In this document: piece after piece, positions 26,653-35,290 of the stretch
Layout of the letters: every line of letters starts with the position of its first letter
Position numbering within the stretch: the stretch's first letter is position 1
Source of the DNA: Shewanella algae
Lineage (GTDB): Bacteria > Pseudomonadota > Gammaproteobacteria > Enterobacterales > Shewanellaceae
Length of the DNA stretch: 64,000 nt
Assembly: GCF_009183365.2 (NCBI RefSeq)
Contig: NZ_CP068230.1
Coordinates: 4,803,001-4,867,000 of the forward strand
Reading direction: 5' to 3'
Notes under the pieces: model-generated
The model's database searches: none
Seen by the model: only the letters and a program-made list of their open reading frames with translations
Told to the model about the DNA's origin: nothing
Made by a program: the position numbers and the translations under genes

Positions 26653-28011
26653 TTAACCCCTCATAGTAACAAACTCTTCTGCGCCCGTTGGATGGATAGC
26701 GACCACGGCATCAAAGTCAGCCTTGGTGGCGCCCATCTTGATGGCAACGCCAAAACCCTGAAGGATTTCATCCATGCCAAAGCCAATACCATGAATCCCG
26801 ACGACTTTTTCATCGGCGCCGGCACAAACCAGCTTCATCTTACAAGCCTGACGGTGAGCAGTAACCGCAGTGTACATGGAGGTAAAGGATGAAGTGTAGA
26901 CCTTAACCTGATCCTCACCGAAGCGCTCTTTGGCCTCAGGCTCTGTCAGCCCCATGGTGCCAATTGGCGGGTGGCTGAAGACCACAGTCGGGATGCAGTC
27001 ATAGTCCATCTTGGCATCCGGCATGGCGCCAAAGAGACGCTCTGACAGCAAGCGACCCGCCTTTACGGCAACCGGTGTCAGCTCCACTCCGCCCGCCATG
27101 ATGTCACCGACACAGTAAACCCCTTTGGCGCTGGTGTTTTGCTGGGCATCAGTTATCACATATCCCTTGGGATCCAACTGCACATCGGTATTTTCAAGGC
27201 CGATATTGCCTGTGGCCGGTGCCCGACCTATGGCCCAGATAAGGCAGTCCACTGTGTACTCTTCAGCGTTTTCCAGCACCAGAGTCAGGCTGCCATCGGC
27301 ATTTTTACGCACTTCCTTGGGAATACTCTGGGTATGCAGCGAAGGCCCTTCGCTGGCCATGGACTCCATCAGTGTTTCATAGAGCATGGGGTCGAAGTTA
27401 CGCAGCGGCGCATGTTTGCGTACAAACAGATGGGTTTCACTGCCCAAGGCATGCAATACACCGGCAATTTCCACCGCGATATAACCGGCACCCACTACGG
27501 CTACCCGCTTGGGCTGTTCACGCAGGGCAAAGAAACCGTCCGAGTCTATGCCATGTTCTGCCCCGGGAATGTCGGGGATGCTGGGCGCGCCACCGGTCGC
27601 GATCAGAATATGCTCGGCACTGTAGTGTTCACCGTCGACCTCAATGGTGTGGTTATCAACAAAGCGGCCATAGCCGTTAACCACAGTGACCTTGTTGTTG
27701 GCCAGACCGCGTTCATAGGAGCCATGGATCCGTTCGATATAGGCTTCACGACTGGCCACCAAAGTGTTCCAGTCAAACAGGTTGACGCTGACATCAAAAC
27801 CATAATCTTTGGCATAGAGATGCATGGCTTCGGCCACTTGGGCGCCATACCACATGACCTTCTTGGGCACACAGCCGACGTTGACGCAGGTACCACCCAG
27901 GTGTTTGGCTTCAATCAGCAACACCTTGGCGCCACGCATGGCGGCCCTGTTGGCTGACGCAATACCACCGCTGCCCGCACCCAGGCAGATATAGTCAAAA
28001 TGTTGTGCCAT
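26653..28011 (-). CDS. gor: glutathione-disulfide reductase
   Basis: The 452-residue flavoenzyme reduces glutathione disulfide with NADPH. It shows the N-terminal FAD motif GAGSGGIASANRAA, the redox-active disulfide GGTCVNVGCVPKK, the NADPH-binding region VVGAGYIAVEIAGVL, and the C-terminal active-site His-Glu in AIHPTGAEEFVTMRG. Length and motifs match E. coli Gor (450). The start is preceded by GGAGATAAAC. It runs convergent to the PhoD operon and is single. Confidence 0.97.
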   Translation of the reverse strand: MAQHFDYICLGAGSGGIASANRAAMRGAKVLLIEAKHLGGTCVNVGCVPKKVMWYGAQVAEAMHLYAKDYGFDVSVNLFDWNTLVASREAYIERIHGSYERGLANNKVTVVNGYGRFVDNHTIEVDGEHYSAEHILIATGGAPSIPDIPGAEHGIDSDGFFALREQPKRVAVVGAGYIAVEIAGVLHALGSETHLFVRKHAPLRNFDPMLYETLMESMASEGPSLHTQSIPKEVRKNADGSLTLVLENAEEYTVDCLIWAIGRAPATGNIGLENTDVQLDPKGYVITDAQQNTSAKGVYCVGDIMAGGVELTPVAVKAGRLLSERLFGAMPDAKMDYDCIPTVVFSHPPIGTMGLTEPEAKERFGEDQVKVYTSSFTSMYTAVTAHRQACKMKLVCAGADEKVVGIHGIGFGMDEILQGFGVAIKMGATKADFDAVVAIHPTGAEEFVTMRG

Positions 28012-28139
28012 GTTTATCTCCGTCGATTGATACAGATTCTTTCGCCCAACAGGGCGACCTCCCGTCTGGCGGGATACTTGTGAGCCATTGTAGGGGGATT
28101 CAGATCAAGTGACCAGACCAGAGTCTGCCGGTAAAAATT

Positions 28140-28664
28140 TCAGTGATACAAGGTGCAGCGCGAATAATCCTGGGTCTCAGGCCCTGAACCTGAGCACTTG
28201 AGGCAACGAAACTGCTGTTGATGCTCGCCGAGTTCAGCCTGCAAAAATCTGGCAGTGTGGGAATCTTTCTGCCTGAGGCGCCGCTCCAGCTCTGTCATTC
28301 GCTTATCCAACCAGCGACAACTGGGATCATCGGCGACTTGGCGGCGAGGCTTGGATGCCTTCTTTTTTCTGGATTTCGTTGGTTTACTGTCGCGCGAGGC
28401 CTTGGGCAAGGGCGCAGACTCATATTCAAGTGCGGCTTCAAACTGCTGTGGAATGGCAATAGGATTGCCCTCGCTGTCGAGCACTAACCCCAGAGGGAGC
28501 GAACCAGGCTCTTTGTCCGGGTTGCTGAGTTGCTTATCTATTGAGGACTCTGAACTCGACACTAGCTTCAGGTCTGAGCTTGATTCGGCCTGGGATTCAG
28601 CCAATGGGGCGACTCCAAACCAAAGGAGCAGGCAGCAAAGCCCGCCGATTCTGTAGGTTAACAT
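28140..28664 (-). CDS. hypothetical exported protein with a C-terminal cysteine pair
   Basis: The 174-residue protein has an N-terminal hydrophobic signal (IGGLCCLLLWFGVAPLAESQA), a Ser/Asp/Glu-rich low-complexity region, then a basic segment (KPTKSRKKKASKPRRQ) and a helical charged end with several Cys: PSCRW, RCLKCSG and SRCTLYH. The CxxC pair may bind metal or form a disulfide. It is probably periplasmic. I do not recognise the family. It follows a barrel-type protein gene by 80 bp on the same strand, so they may be co-transcribed. Confidence 0.6.
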   Translation of the reverse strand: MLTYRIGGLCCLLLWFGVAPLAESQAESSSDLKLVSSSESSIDKQLSNPDKEPGSLPLGLVLDSEGNPIAIPQQFEAALEYESAPLPKASRDSKPTKSRKKKASKPRRQVADDPSCRWLDKRMTELERRLRQKDSHTARFLQAELGEHQQQFRCLKCSGSGPETQDYSRCTLYH

Positions 28665-28744
28665 TCCCTGTACTCCCGCATCGATCCTTCGACGCTGTTT
28701 GTCTTCACATCAGAGTCTAGAAGCTGCGGTGAATGTTAGCCAGT

Positions 28745-29464
28745 TTAAAACTGCCACTCCAGATGCAAGCCGGCATAAGACTGATCCAGGTCACCATGCC
28801 AATCCTCCTCTTGCGCCTGCTGCTTGATATCATCCTCCGCTATGCTGTGACTCAAATGCAAGGAAGCCACCAAAGAAGAGGTTAATGAGTAGCATGCCTC
28901 TACACCAAACTGCAGATGATTGGGGCCATCATGGGTCTGGCTGGCATAGCCAAAGTCGAATCCCTGGGTCACATAGGGGGTAAGAGTCAGTTGCTCGTTC
29001 ACTTGCCAATGGCTGTGCAGGCTCAACTCAACAAAATAACCAGAGGCTTCAGTAGCATAGGTATAGTTAATCGATGGTGTCAGCCAGCTCAGCCCCTGAT
29101 AGGCGAGATAGGCGTACACCTCATTGTCATGGGTGCGCTCATCACCGTAAAACTCCAGTCGCTGCATGCCGACACCGGCTTCCACTGATTCGAGTGGGTT
29201 GAAACAGTATTCCACCCCGGCATTGAGCTCGGCGTAGTTCACACTGTCGGCTCGACCAAACAACACGAAGGCCCCCAGGCCATCACGGCTATGGTGAATG
29301 CCACTCCAGGCAATCCCGCCCGCAGACAAGTTGTCACGCCCCTCGGAAATATAGCGGCTGTCCCACCCCAGCATGAGTTGGGTTTCGGCGGCCTCATCGG
29401 CCAATAATGGATTGCAGCACAGGAGTGCCAGCAACAAGAGCGGATAGCGCATAAAACGTACCAA
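28745..29464 (-). CDS. small outer-membrane beta-barrel protein
   Basis: The 239-residue product has a Sec signal (YPLLLLALLCCNPLLADEA) and alternating polar/aromatic strands typical of an eight- to ten-strand barrel, ending in GLHLEWQF, with the C-terminal Phe expected for BAM recognition. Opening WDSRYISEGRDNLSAGG resembles the family of proteins with a TorF-like putative porin domain, whose function is unclear. Two inverted AAATGATAAC sequences, Fur-box-like, lie just upstream (29508-29546). Iron-controlled expression is inferred. A start at MRYPLLLL (five codons in) is also possible. Confidence 0.75.
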   Translation of the reverse strand: MVRFMRYPLLLLALLCCNPLLADEAAETQLMLGWDSRYISEGRDNLSAGGIAWSGIHHSRDGLGAFVLFGRADSVNYAELNAGVEYCFNPLESVEAGVGMQRLEFYGDERTHDNEVYAYLAYQGLSWLTPSINYTYATEASGYFVELSLHSHWQVNEQLTLTPYVTQGFDFGYASQTHDGPNHLQFGVEACYSLTSSLVASLHLSHSIAEDDIKQQAQEEDWHGDLDQSYAGLHLEWQF

Positions 29465-29816
29465 ACTTACAAAGTAAAGTTTATTTTATTCCACCACCCT
29501 ATTATGTAAATGATAACGAATCGTGTTTTAGATCCAGTTATCATTTATGATTTTTTTGTGCATTGACGGTAGACTCTCATCCACGGCAGCAGTGACTAGT
29601 GACTCACGGGTATTTCTCTGCCGAGTTTGGCGGCTATGTTTCACTGCTATGTTTCACATCTATGCCACAGCCATGGCACCAATCGCTTTTATCACCTTGA
29701 TAAATCACAGCGGAACCCTTATCTATTAGCCACGCCCCTGAATATTCGCCGCCATGGCGGCAAGACCAGGCATCCAATGCAGGCCCTATGGCCCACGCCC
29801 AAAGAGAGGACAGACA
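29465..29816. promoter_or_regulatory. divergent region between barrel protein gene and prlC
   Basis: The region holds two sites. First, AAATGATAAC (29508-29517) and its inverse GTTATCATTT (29537-29546), 19 bp apart and 44 bp before the barrel gene, similar to the Fur-box core AAATGAGAAC of the ryhB promoters in this window. Second, TTTATCA-CCT-TGATAAA (29688-29704), a perfect 7-3-7 palindrome 113 bp before prlC. A direct repeat AGTGACT-AGTGACT occurs at about 29590. No gene is seen. Confidence 0.55.
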
Positions 29817-31856
29817 ATGACCAATCCGCTGCTGACAGCACAGGAGCTGCCGCCCTTTTCCAGTATCAAGGCCGAGCACATTCAACCGGCGGTCGAACAG
29901 GCCATAGCCAAATGCCGCGATAAGATAGAAGCCGTGCTGGCCGCCGGAGGCCCCTACACTTGGGAGAACCTGGTGGCCCCTCTGGAGCAGGTGGACGATG
30001 AGTTGAGCCAGATCTGGTCGCCGATTTCCCATATGAATTCTGTACTCAGCAATGAAGAGTGGCGCGCCGCGCACGATGCCTGCCTACCATTGTTGTCTGA
30101 GTACAGCACCTTTGTCGGCCAACATCAGGGCCTGTATCAGGCCTATAAAGAGCTCAAGGCATCGGCGGAATTTGCCCTGCTCAGCCAGGCACAACAGACT
30201 GTGATAGAACATAGCCTGAGAGACTTCGAACTGTCGGGAATAGGCCTCAATGATGAACAAAAAGCTCGCTATGGAGAGATTGTAAAGCGCCTGTCCGAAC
30301 TCAGCAGCACCTATTCCAACCAACTGCTGGATGCCACACATGCCTGGAGCAAGCTGGTTACCGATGAAGCCGAATTGGCCGGTCTGCCAGAGTCTGCCAT
30401 TGCCGCCGCCAAGGCGATGGCCGAGGCCAAAGGACAGCAAGGTTGGCTATTCACCCTGGATTTTCCATCCTATCTGCCGGTCATGACCTACAGCGACAAC
30501 CGCAGTCTGCGTGAAGAGTGCTACCGCGCCTTTGTTACCCGCGCTTCGGATCAAGGCCCCAATGCCGGCGAGTTCGACAATGGCCCGCTGATGGACGAGA
30601 TCCTGAGCCTGCGCCATGAGTTGGCACAGTTACTGGGCTTTGATACCTATGCCGATAAGTCCCTGGCCACCAAGATGGCGCAATCGCCCGAGCAGGTTAT
30701 CGCCTTCCTCAATGAGCTGGCACTGCGCTCCAAATCTCAGGCCAAGGCCGAGCTGGCCGAACTCAAGGAGTTTGCCAAGGAGCATTATGGTGTAACCGAG
30801 TTGGCGGCCTGGGATCTGGGTTACTACGGCGAAAAGCTCAAGCAACACAAGTATGAGATATCTCAGGAAGAGCTACGTCCCTTCTTCCCCGAAGACAAGG
30901 TGCTCAGCGGCCTGTTCTACACCATCAAACGCTTGTTCGGTATGGATGTCAAAGAGCAGCAGGATTTCGACAAGTGGCATAAAGATGTGCGCTTTTTCCA
31001 TATCCTGGATGCCGAGGGCGAACACAGAGGCAGCTTCTATCTGGACCTCTATGCCCGTGAAGGCAAGCGGGGCGGCGCCTGGATGAATGATTGCCGAACC
31101 CGGCGGATGACGGCAACTGGCCTGCAAAAGCCGGTAGCCTACCTCACCTGTAACTTCAATCGCCCTGTGGGTGACAAGCCGGCGCTGTTTACCCATGACG
31201 AAGTCACTACCCTGTTCCACGAATTTGGTCATGGTATTCACCATATGCTGACCCGCATCGATGTCGGCGGGGTTTCCGGCATCAACGGCGTACCTTGGGA
31301 TGCCGTGGAGCTGCCAAGCCAGTTTATGGAGAACTGGTGCTGGGCCGAAGAGGCGCTGGCGGAGATCTCCGGCCATTATCAGACCGGGGAGCCGCTGCCC
31401 AAGGCGATGCTGGACAAGATGCTGGCCGCCAAGAACTTCCAGTCCGGCATGATGATGCTGCGGCAACTGGAGTTTTCTCTGTTCGACTTCCGCCTGCATC
31501 AGGAGTTTGATCCGGCCAAGGGCGCCCATATTCAACAGATGTTGGATGAGGTTCGACGCCAGGTGGCAGTGGTCACACCGCCTGAATTCAACCGCTTCCA
31601 GAACGGTTTCGCCCATATCTTTGCCGGAGGTTATGCCGCCGGCTACTACAGCTACAAGTGGGCCGAGGTGTTGTCTGCCGATGCCTTCTCACGCTTCGAG
31701 GAGGAAGGTATTTTCAACGAGAGCACAGGACGCGACTTCCTGCACAACATACTTGAGATGGGCGGCAGTGAAGAGCCTATGGTGCTATTTACCCGCTTCC
31801 GTGGCCGCGAGCCCAGCATAGACGCACTGCTGCGTCACTCAGGGATCCAATCCTGA
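29817..31856 (+). CDS. prlC: oligopeptidase A (M3 metallopeptidase)
   Basis: The 679-residue protein (E. coli: 680) starts at MTNPLLTAQELPPFS with AGAGGA upstream; the open frame reaches 29754 but without a ribosome site. The zinc motif is LFHEFGHGIHHML with the downstream Glu in the GENWCWAEEALAEISG region. It cleaves short peptides in the cytoplasm, including signal-peptide remnants. Complete, with an intact catalytic domain and the conserved end. A terminator follows. Confidence 0.97.
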   Translation: MTNPLLTAQELPPFSSIKAEHIQPAVEQAIAKCRDKIEAVLAAGGPYTWENLVAPLEQVDDELSQIWSPISHMNSVLSNEEWRAAHDACLPLLSEYSTFVGQHQGLYQAYKELKASAEFALLSQAQQTVIEHSLRDFELSGIGLNDEQKARYGEIVKRLSELSSTYSNQLLDATHAWSKLVTDEAELAGLPESAIAAAKAMAEAKGQQGWLFTLDFPSYLPVMTYSDNRSLREECYRAFVTRASDQGPNAGEFDNGPLMDEILSLRHELAQLLGFDTYADKSLATKMAQSPEQVIAFLNELALRSKSQAKAELAELKEFAKEHYGVTELAAWDLGYYGEKLKQHKYEISQEELRPFFPEDKVLSGLFYTIKRLFGMDVKEQQDFDKWHKDVRFFHILDAEGEHRGSFYLDLYAREGKRGGAWMNDCRTRRMTATGLQKPVAYLTCNFNRPVGDKPALFTHDEVTTLFHEFGHGIHHMLTRIDVGGVSGINGVPWDAVELPSQFMENWCWAEEALAEISGHYQTGEPLPKAMLDKMLAAKNFQSGMMMLRQLEFSLFDFRLHQEFDPAKGAHIQQMLDEVRRQVAVVTPPEFNRFQNGFAHIFAGGYAAGYYSYKWAEVLSADAFSRFEEEGIFNESTGRDFLHNILEMGGSEEPMVLFTRFRGREPSIDALLRHSGIQS

Positions 31857-31874
31857 GGCAGAAGCAATTGATTA

Positions 31875-31896
31875 GGCGCCTGCGGGCGCCTTTTTT
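31875..31896 (+). terminator. rho-independent terminator of prlC
   Basis: GGCGCC, loop, GGCGCC followed by six T, 19 bp after the stop codon. Confidence 0.85.
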
Positions 31897-31970
31897 GTGA
31901 GCCAGTTCTCGCTTGCCGTCTGGTATGACCTTTGATAGCCTTTAATTCCTCTCAACTCTTGGACCCTTTG

Positions 31971-32501
31971 ATGAACCTCTACTTTCGCCTGTTTTGGCTG
32001 CTGCTCTGGCGAGTGCGCCGGGCAAACGATATCGGTTTTCTCGGCACCAGCCGCATCCGTTATCGGGCTTTACCGAGTGACTGTGACATCAACCTACACC
32101 TGACCAACTCCCGCTACCCGGCATTTATGGATCTGGCCCGCACTTATATGATGGCCGAAATGGGCTTGCTGAAGCGCTTTCTAAAACTGAAATGGATGCC
32201 GATAGTCAATGCTGCCGAGTTCACCTATGTAAGGGATATCAGGCCATTACAGCAGTTTGAAATTGCTTCTCGCGTGGTTGGCTGGGATGAAAAGTATTTC
32301 TACATAGAGCAACGTTTCCTGTCGGACAGAGGCCTGCATGCCATAGTGCATGTCAGAGGTTTGTTCGTCTGCAAACGCAAGCCGGTACCCACGGAAAACC
32401 TGTTGACGGAAGCCGGGTTCGATGAAACCACGCCCGAGTTACCGGCAGAGATCATCAAGTGGAAGTCGTTCCTGGATCTCAAAAAGGCCCGTAACAGCTG
32501 A
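31971..32501 (+). CDS. acyl-CoA thioesterase-like hot-dog protein (4HBT_2 type)
   Basis: The 176-residue start MNLYFRLFWLLLWR is chosen over a TTG 39 bp upstream; the ribosome site is weak in both cases. After a hydrophobic N-terminal segment (about residues 3-15) the hot-dog fold follows, with YRALPSDCDINLHLTNSRYP, the conserved Asp-Asn region of the 4HBT family. It is likely membrane-associated. Related proteins (mesenchymal stem cell protein DSCD75-like) are common in bacteria and of uncertain substrate. Confidence 0.82.
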   Translation: MNLYFRLFWLLLWRVRRANDIGFLGTSRIRYRALPSDCDINLHLTNSRYPAFMDLARTYMMAEMGLLKRFLKLKWMPIVNAAEFTYVRDIRPLQQFEIASRVVGWDEKYFYIEQRFLSDRGLHAIVHVRGLFVCKRKPVPTENLLTEAGFDETTPELPAEIIKWKSFLDLKKARNS

Positions 32502-32509
32502 ATTCTTGT

Positions 32510-33163
32510 TCAGGGGATTGGCCTGAGCCCACTGCTGGCCTCCTCCTGAGCCAGAGTCACTTCATCCTGCACCAACATCCAGGAACCCCGCAATTGCGCC
32601 TGCAGCCAGTAGCGCCCCAAATGCTGGTAATCCAGTAAGTTGAAACTGCGCTGCAGATAACCAAGACAAGGGATTAAGGCACAATCGGCCAAAGTGAACC
32701 CATCTCCGCAAAGCCAATGATGCTCAACCAGGCGTAAGTCCAACGCCCGCAGGCAAAGTCTGAGACGGTTTTCAATTTGACGCTGCACCAGTGGAAGTTG
32801 CTGCTCTTCCGGTAAGCTATATTGCTGCTCCAGCTGATAGAGACTGTTGTTGAGGTCGTTATCGGCAATTCTGTCATAGAGACGCACTTGCAGATTGAGC
32901 TCGGGCTCCTTGGGCAACAGCCGGGTGCCGGCGTCCATTTTATTGTCCAGATACTCTATGATAATGCTGGATTCAGGCAACAGGCTGCCGTCCTGACACA
33001 CCAAGAGTGGCAGCTTACCGGATGGATAGAAATGCAGATAGTGTTGGCGCTCCAATGGATCCTGCAGATCTGTTACCCGGGGAAAGAAGTTTGCCTGCTT
33101 TTCATAAAGTGCCAGCAGCACCTTTTGCGAATAACGCGACAATGGATGGTAGTAAAGCTCCAT
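32510..33163 (-). CDS. glutathione S-transferase family protein
   Basis: The 217-residue protein has the thioredoxin-like N-terminal domain MELYYHPLSRYSQKVLLALY, with a Tyr or Ser at the expected catalytic spot, the PSGKLPLLV cis-Pro loop and PESSIIIEYLD glutathione-binding segment. The all-helical C-terminal domain includes FTLADCALIPCLGYLQRS. The reaction is likely GSH conjugation or reduction; substrate unknown. Convergent with the thioesterase gene, 8 bp from its end, without a clear terminator between them. Confidence 0.92.
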   Translation of the reverse strand: MELYYHPLSRYSQKVLLALYEKQANFFPRVTDLQDPLERQHYLHFYPSGKLPLLVCQDGSLLPESSIIIEYLDNKMDAGTRLLPKEPELNLQVRLYDRIADNDLNNSLYQLEQQYSLPEEQQLPLVQRQIENRLRLCLRALDLRLVEHHWLCGDGFTLADCALIPCLGYLQRSFNLLDYQHLGRYWLQAQLRGSWMLVQDEVTLAQEEASSGLRPIP

Positions 33164-33255
33164 AGACAGGGATCCCCATGGTTACCAACTTTAACTTTAG
33201 TTGCTGGCTACCGCTTAGGGAAGGCGTGAACAGGTACCATGAGTGCCGCGAGGCA

Positions 33256-34161
33256 TTATCCCCCCTCTGTTTGACCCAACTTCTGCTTGAGAAAGTCCAA
33301 CATGACCCGGACTCTGGGTGGCATCCCCTCACGGTAAGGGTGAATGGCATAGATACCGCCCTCACGCAGATGATAATCCGGTAACAGACGTTCCAGTGCT
33401 CCCGAGTCCAATTGCCTTTGCAACAGATGATCCGGCAAGGTGGCTATGCCAAGCCCCTGAGCAGCCAAAGCCGCGATGGCATTGGTACTGTTGCAGCTGA
33501 TAAAGGGAGTAACCCGAATACGAAACTGCTCGCCCTGACTATTGTGCAAAGTACAGCTGCGAGGCAAATGACTCGATGCATGCATCAGCCATTGGTGATG
33601 ATGCAGGTTATCCGGATGCAGCGGCTTGCCATGGCGACTAATATACTCGGGCGAAGCCACCAGATACTCTTCGAAGTCGCCCAATTTTATCGCTTTGAAT
33701 TCAGAGTCTTCCGGCCAGCCGGCCTGAATGGCGATATCTATCTTATGCTCCAGCAGATTGAGCTTATTGTCCTCCAGCAACAGTGTCAGCCGGATATGGG
33801 GGAAGCGCTGGTGAAACTCCCCCATCAAGGGCAGCAGTGACAGCTCACCTATCCCTACCGGCACCGTGATCCGCAAACTGCCATGTAGCTGTTGATCACT
33901 GGGGCGAGTCACGGCTTCGGCTTGCTTGGCCAGCTGCAACAACTCGGCACAATAGTGATAGAACTGCTGACCGTCTTCACTCAAGCCTATCTTGCGCGTG
34001 GTTCTGTGCAATAAACGGCTGCCAAGACGCTGTTCCAGTTTCTTCAAATGTTGACTCACCATGGAGCGGCTGATCCCCAACACTTCTGCGGCCGCCGTTA
34101 ACGATCCCTGTTCCACTACAGTGGCGAATACCAACATACGATAGAGTTGTGCCGCATCCAT
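33256..34161 (-). CDS. LysR-family transcriptional regulator
   Basis: The 301-residue protein has the N-terminal winged helix-turn-helix (LYRMLVFATVVEQGSLTAAA then LGISRSMVSQHLKKLEQRLG) and the substrate-binding domain (about 90-300). It is divergent from an NmrA/QorB-like reductase gene with a gap of 119 bp, the usual arrangement for LysR control of a target. The effector is unknown; a quinone or oxidant is plausible from the target. Confidence 0.93.
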   Translation of the reverse strand: MDAAQLYRMLVFATVVEQGSLTAAAEVLGISRSMVSQHLKKLEQRLGSRLLHRTTRKIGLSEDGQQFYHYCAELLQLAKQAEAVTRPSDQQLHGSLRITVPVGIGELSLLPLMGEFHQRFPHIRLTLLLEDNKLNLLEHKIDIAIQAGWPEDSEFKAIKLGDFEEYLVASPEYISRHGKPLHPDNLHHHQWLMHASSHLPRSCTLHNSQGEQFRIRVTPFISCNSTNAIAALAAQGLGIATLPDHLLQRQLDSGALERLLPDYHLREGGIYAIHPYREGMPPRVRVMLDFLKQKLGQTEGG

Positions 34162-34256
34162 CTCTCACCTTTGTTTAATTTCAATAACCAAAGTGATAAG
34201 TAAAGCACTCATTATCAATTTTTGCCACGGGGATACACTGATGCCATAAACCTACT

Positions 34257-34280
34257 GGAGTAAAAAACGGAGTAAAAAAC
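34257..34280 (+). repeat. duplicated ribosome-binding leader before the NmrA/QorB gene
   Basis: GGAGTAAAAAAC occurs twice in tandem (34257-34268 and 34269-34280), the second copy ending directly before the ATG at 34281. Both contain GGAG; the second has normal spacing (8 bases), the first sits 20 bases from the start. Confidence 0.85.
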
Positions 34281-35150
34281 ATGATCCTTATCTTAGGTGC
34301 ATCCGGTCAATTGGGCCGTCTGGTCAGCCAAGCCTTATTGGCAAAGGTTCCTGCCAAACAGTTGAGATTGGCAAGTCGCCACCCTGAACAATTGAACGAG
34401 TTTGCTGATGTAGAGAAGGTCTTTGCCGATTACAGTGACCCGGCTTCACTCTCGAAAGCCATGCAGGGCGTCAAACGCCTGTTATTGATCTCGGGTGATG
34501 CACCCAATGATCAGAGACTGCAGCAGCACATGAATGTGCTCAGCGCCGCCAAGGCCGCCGCTGTCGAACAATTGGTTTATACCAGTTTCCAATTGGCGAC
34601 CCTGGACTCGGCATTCGACTTTGCCCGCACCCATGCGGCAACAGAAGCTGCAATAGTTCACTCAGGTGTGCCTTACACCTTGGTACGTAACGGTCCCTAT
34701 GCCGAATTGCAGTTGGCCGGGTTGGAGCACACTCTGGCAACAGAAACCATGCTTAATGCCGGTGAAAATGGTTTGTTTGCCCCTGTGTGGAAGGCCGATC
34801 TGGCAGAGGCCATCGCCGGCATTCTCTCATCGGAATCGCCTGTAAGCAGCCATCTTGGGCAAACCTATACCCTGACAGGCCCGGAACTGTTGAGCCAGGC
34901 CAAGGTGGCACAGTACCTGTCGCAGGTGAGTGGCAAAAACATTCGGCTGCAAAACATTTCAGTCGCAGAGCTGGAGCAGATTTTCCTCGGGATCGGCCTC
35001 CCCGGTTTTATGGCCAAGGCGTTTGCCAACAACTCCAAGGCGATAGCCGATGGTGAATATCAGCAGCAAAGCACAGATCTGGAGCGTCTGCTGGGGCGCC
35101 CAGGGCGTTCACTTAAGGCCCTGTTTGAGCAGAGCCTCACTCAGTCCTGA
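34281..35150 (+). CDS. NAD(P)H-binding protein, NmrA/QorB-like (quinone reductase type)
   Basis: The 289-residue Rossmann protein opens MILILGASGQLGRLVSQALL with the GASGxxG nucleotide loop. It has VEQLVYTSFQ and a Pro-rich PYTLVRNGPYAE motif as in QorB (YtfG), and an NmrA-type C-terminal half. It likely reduces quinones with NADPH or senses the cofactor ratio. It lies divergent from the LysR gene, which probably controls it. The leader carries an exact 12-bp duplication of the ribosome site. Confidence 0.88.
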   Translation: MILILGASGQLGRLVSQALLAKVPAKQLRLASRHPEQLNEFADVEKVFADYSDPASLSKAMQGVKRLLLISGDAPNDQRLQQHMNVLSAAKAAAVEQLVYTSFQLATLDSAFDFARTHAATEAAIVHSGVPYTLVRNGPYAELQLAGLEHTLATETMLNAGENGLFAPVWKADLAEAIAGILSSESPVSSHLGQTYTLTGPELLSQAKVAQYLSQVSGKNIRLQNISVAELEQIFLGIGLPGFMAKAFANNSKAIADGEYQQQSTDLERLLGRPGRSLKALFEQSLTQS

Positions 35151-35173
35151 TACCCGATATCGCGTGCCACAGT

Positions 35174-35199
35174 CCCTCCCTTTGCCTGGGAGGGGCTTT
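35174..35199 (+). terminator. probable terminator after the NmrA/QorB gene
   Basis: CCCTCCC (35174-35180), 7-base loop, GGGAGGG (35188-35194), then CTTTGGTT. The stem is strong but the T-run is broken. Confidence 0.55.
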
Positions 35200-35290
35200 G
35201 GTTGTTAACCATCATTGATCACTCCCATCTTTATCCCGATTGGTATTACACTGGTGCAGCAGTAATTGAGCCAATCAAAAGGGAAAGCAC

